DNA from: Alphaproteobacteria bacterium
GTDB lineage: Bacteria > Pseudomonadota > Alphaproteobacteria > UBA828
NCBI GenBank assembly: GCA_018668475.1
Contig: JABJCZ010000397.1
Location: 1-16,773, forward strand
DNA length: 16,773 bases
Reading direction: 5' to 3'
Shown here: in pieces, positions 16,296 to 16,773 of the stretch
Position numbering within the stretch: the first letter of the stretch is position 1
How the letters are laid out: each line of letters opens with the position of its first letter
Program-made: the position numbers and the translations under genes
Notes under the pieces: generated by a model
Told to the model about the DNA's origin: nothing
The model's database searches: none
What the model saw: only the letters and a program-made list of their open reading frames with translations

Positions 16296-16688
16296 TCAGT
16301 TGATATGGGTGCGGATGTCGGGGCTGTCCAGCGAGAAAGCCGGAATTTCGACATCAAAACGATCGCCGCCAGCGGCTTCCATTTCGTAGGTCCCGGCCAT
16401 AATGCCGCTTGGCGTGGTCAGCGGACAACCACTGGTGTATTCGAACATCTCTCCAGGGGCCAGTACAGGCTGTTCACCGACAACGCCGGGCCCGCGCACT
16501 TCCTGAATACGGCCAATGCCATCAGTAATCTGCCAGTAGCGATTGATGAGCTGGACGGTCTTTCCGCCCTGATTCTCGATCCGTACATGGTAGGCGAAGA
16601 CGAAATGCCCCTCGTCGGGCTCAGACTGGTCTTCAAGATAAAAAGGCTCGACCGAGACTTCTATTTTTTGTGTCGTCGCTTGATACAT
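16296..16688 (-). CDS. apaG: ApaG domain protein
   Basis: Small cytoplasmic protein of 130 residues made of one fibronectin-III-like ApaG domain. The hallmark GPGVVGEQP (66-74) is present, as are IENQG (37-41), [10 protein letters not shown] (47-56) and GTYEMEA (99-105), in the family's usual order and length. The family was named from its linkage with apaH and is often labelled a Co2+/Mg2+ efflux protein, but its molecular role is not settled. The ATG at 16688 has GAGGA about five bases upstream. The folE gene follows on the same strand. Confidence 0.93.
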   Translation of the reverse strand: MYQATTQKIEVSVEPFYLEDQSEPDEGHFVFAYHVRIENQGGKTVQLINRYWQITDGIGRIQEVRGPGVVGEQPVLAPGEMFEYTSGCPLTTPSGIMAGTYEMEAAGGDRFDVEIPAFSLDSPDIRTHIN

Positions 16689-16702
16689 GTTTCCTCAACA
16701 GC

Positions 16703-16717
16703 CCGGGTCTGGCCCGG
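16703..16717 (-). promoter_or_regulatory. GC-rich hairpin in the apaG leader
   Basis: CCGGG (16703-16707) pairs with CCCGG (16713-16717) around a five-base loop. It lies six bases upstream of the apaG ribosome binding site GAGGA. There is no T run, so it is unlikely to be an upstream gene's terminator. A role in mRNA stability or translation is possible but unproven. Confidence 0.3.
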
Positions 16718-16728
16718 TGCCAGTCTGA

Positions 16729-16757
16729 AATATTGGCCCCGTGGTGCGATTTGTCCA
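16729..16757 (-). promoter_or_regulatory. Sigma70-type promoter candidate for apaG
   Basis: Read on the minus strand, TGGACA (16757-16752, five of six) and AATATT (16734-16729, four of six) are exactly 17 bases apart. Transcription would start near 16722, about 34 bases before the ATG. The -10 ends in ATATT, like the argD candidate. Confidence 0.45.
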
Positions 16758-16773
16758 CCGGGCGGCTTGTTTA

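Noticed and set aside
1..16773. Defence island, prophage, integron, CRISPR array, tRNA or transposon
   Set aside because: I read both strands for repeats, integrases, transposase motifs and cloverleaf-type sequences and found none; nearly all of the window is covered by recognisable housekeeping or transport genes.

Overview
The window looks like an ordinary stretch of chromosome from a GC-rich (roughly 60% by eye) Gram-negative bacterium, most likely an alphaproteobacterium. The reasons are the tight argD-argF-hslO run, the style of the RND, TrkH and MscS membrane proteins, and a lipobox-bearing envelope protein. The lineage is an inference from gene order and protein style; there is no rRNA or other marker gene here to fix it. 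Coding density is high. I see no tRNA, rRNA, CRISPR array, insertion sequence, integrase or attachment site.

Layout from left to right: (1) On the minus strand, a YfgD/ArsC-like reductase (605-961) is followed by a histone-deacetylase-family hydrolase that runs off the left edge. The hydrolase seems to start at a CTG codon overlapping the arsC stop. (2) On the plus strand, a large YbiO-like MscS channel (1163-3478) is followed by a YadH-like ABC-2 permease (3631-4419) with no ATPase partner in the window. (3) Also on the plus strand, argD, argF and hslO are joined by two 4-base stop/start overlaps, with a good promoter candidate before argD. An unrecognised lipoprotein (7638-8234) with its own candidate promoter follows. 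(4) On the minus strand, an ArgE-like M20 deacetylase (8256-9422) runs divergently from an RND efflux pair on the plus strand: adaptor 9602-10861 and pump 10872-14003. (5) On the minus strand, apaG, folE and trkH (16688 down to 14004) run toward the RND pump. The pump and trkH stop codons abut exactly.

Working together: argD, argF and the ArgE-like enzyme cover three arginine-biosynthesis steps (acetylornithine aminotransferase, ornithine carbamoyltransferase, acetylornithine deacetylase). hslO adds a redox-switched chaperone to the same transcript. The remainder is mostly envelope and ion homeostasis: a mechanosensitive channel, a K+ uptake subunit, an efflux pump and a lipoprotein. The folE product opens tetrahydrofolate or pterin synthesis.

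I looked for a hidden or novel system and did not find one. The points worth a second look are small: an unusual start codon, leader hairpins that could mask ribosome binding sites, an orphan permease, an acidic insert in the Hsp33 linker, and gene ends with no space for terminators.
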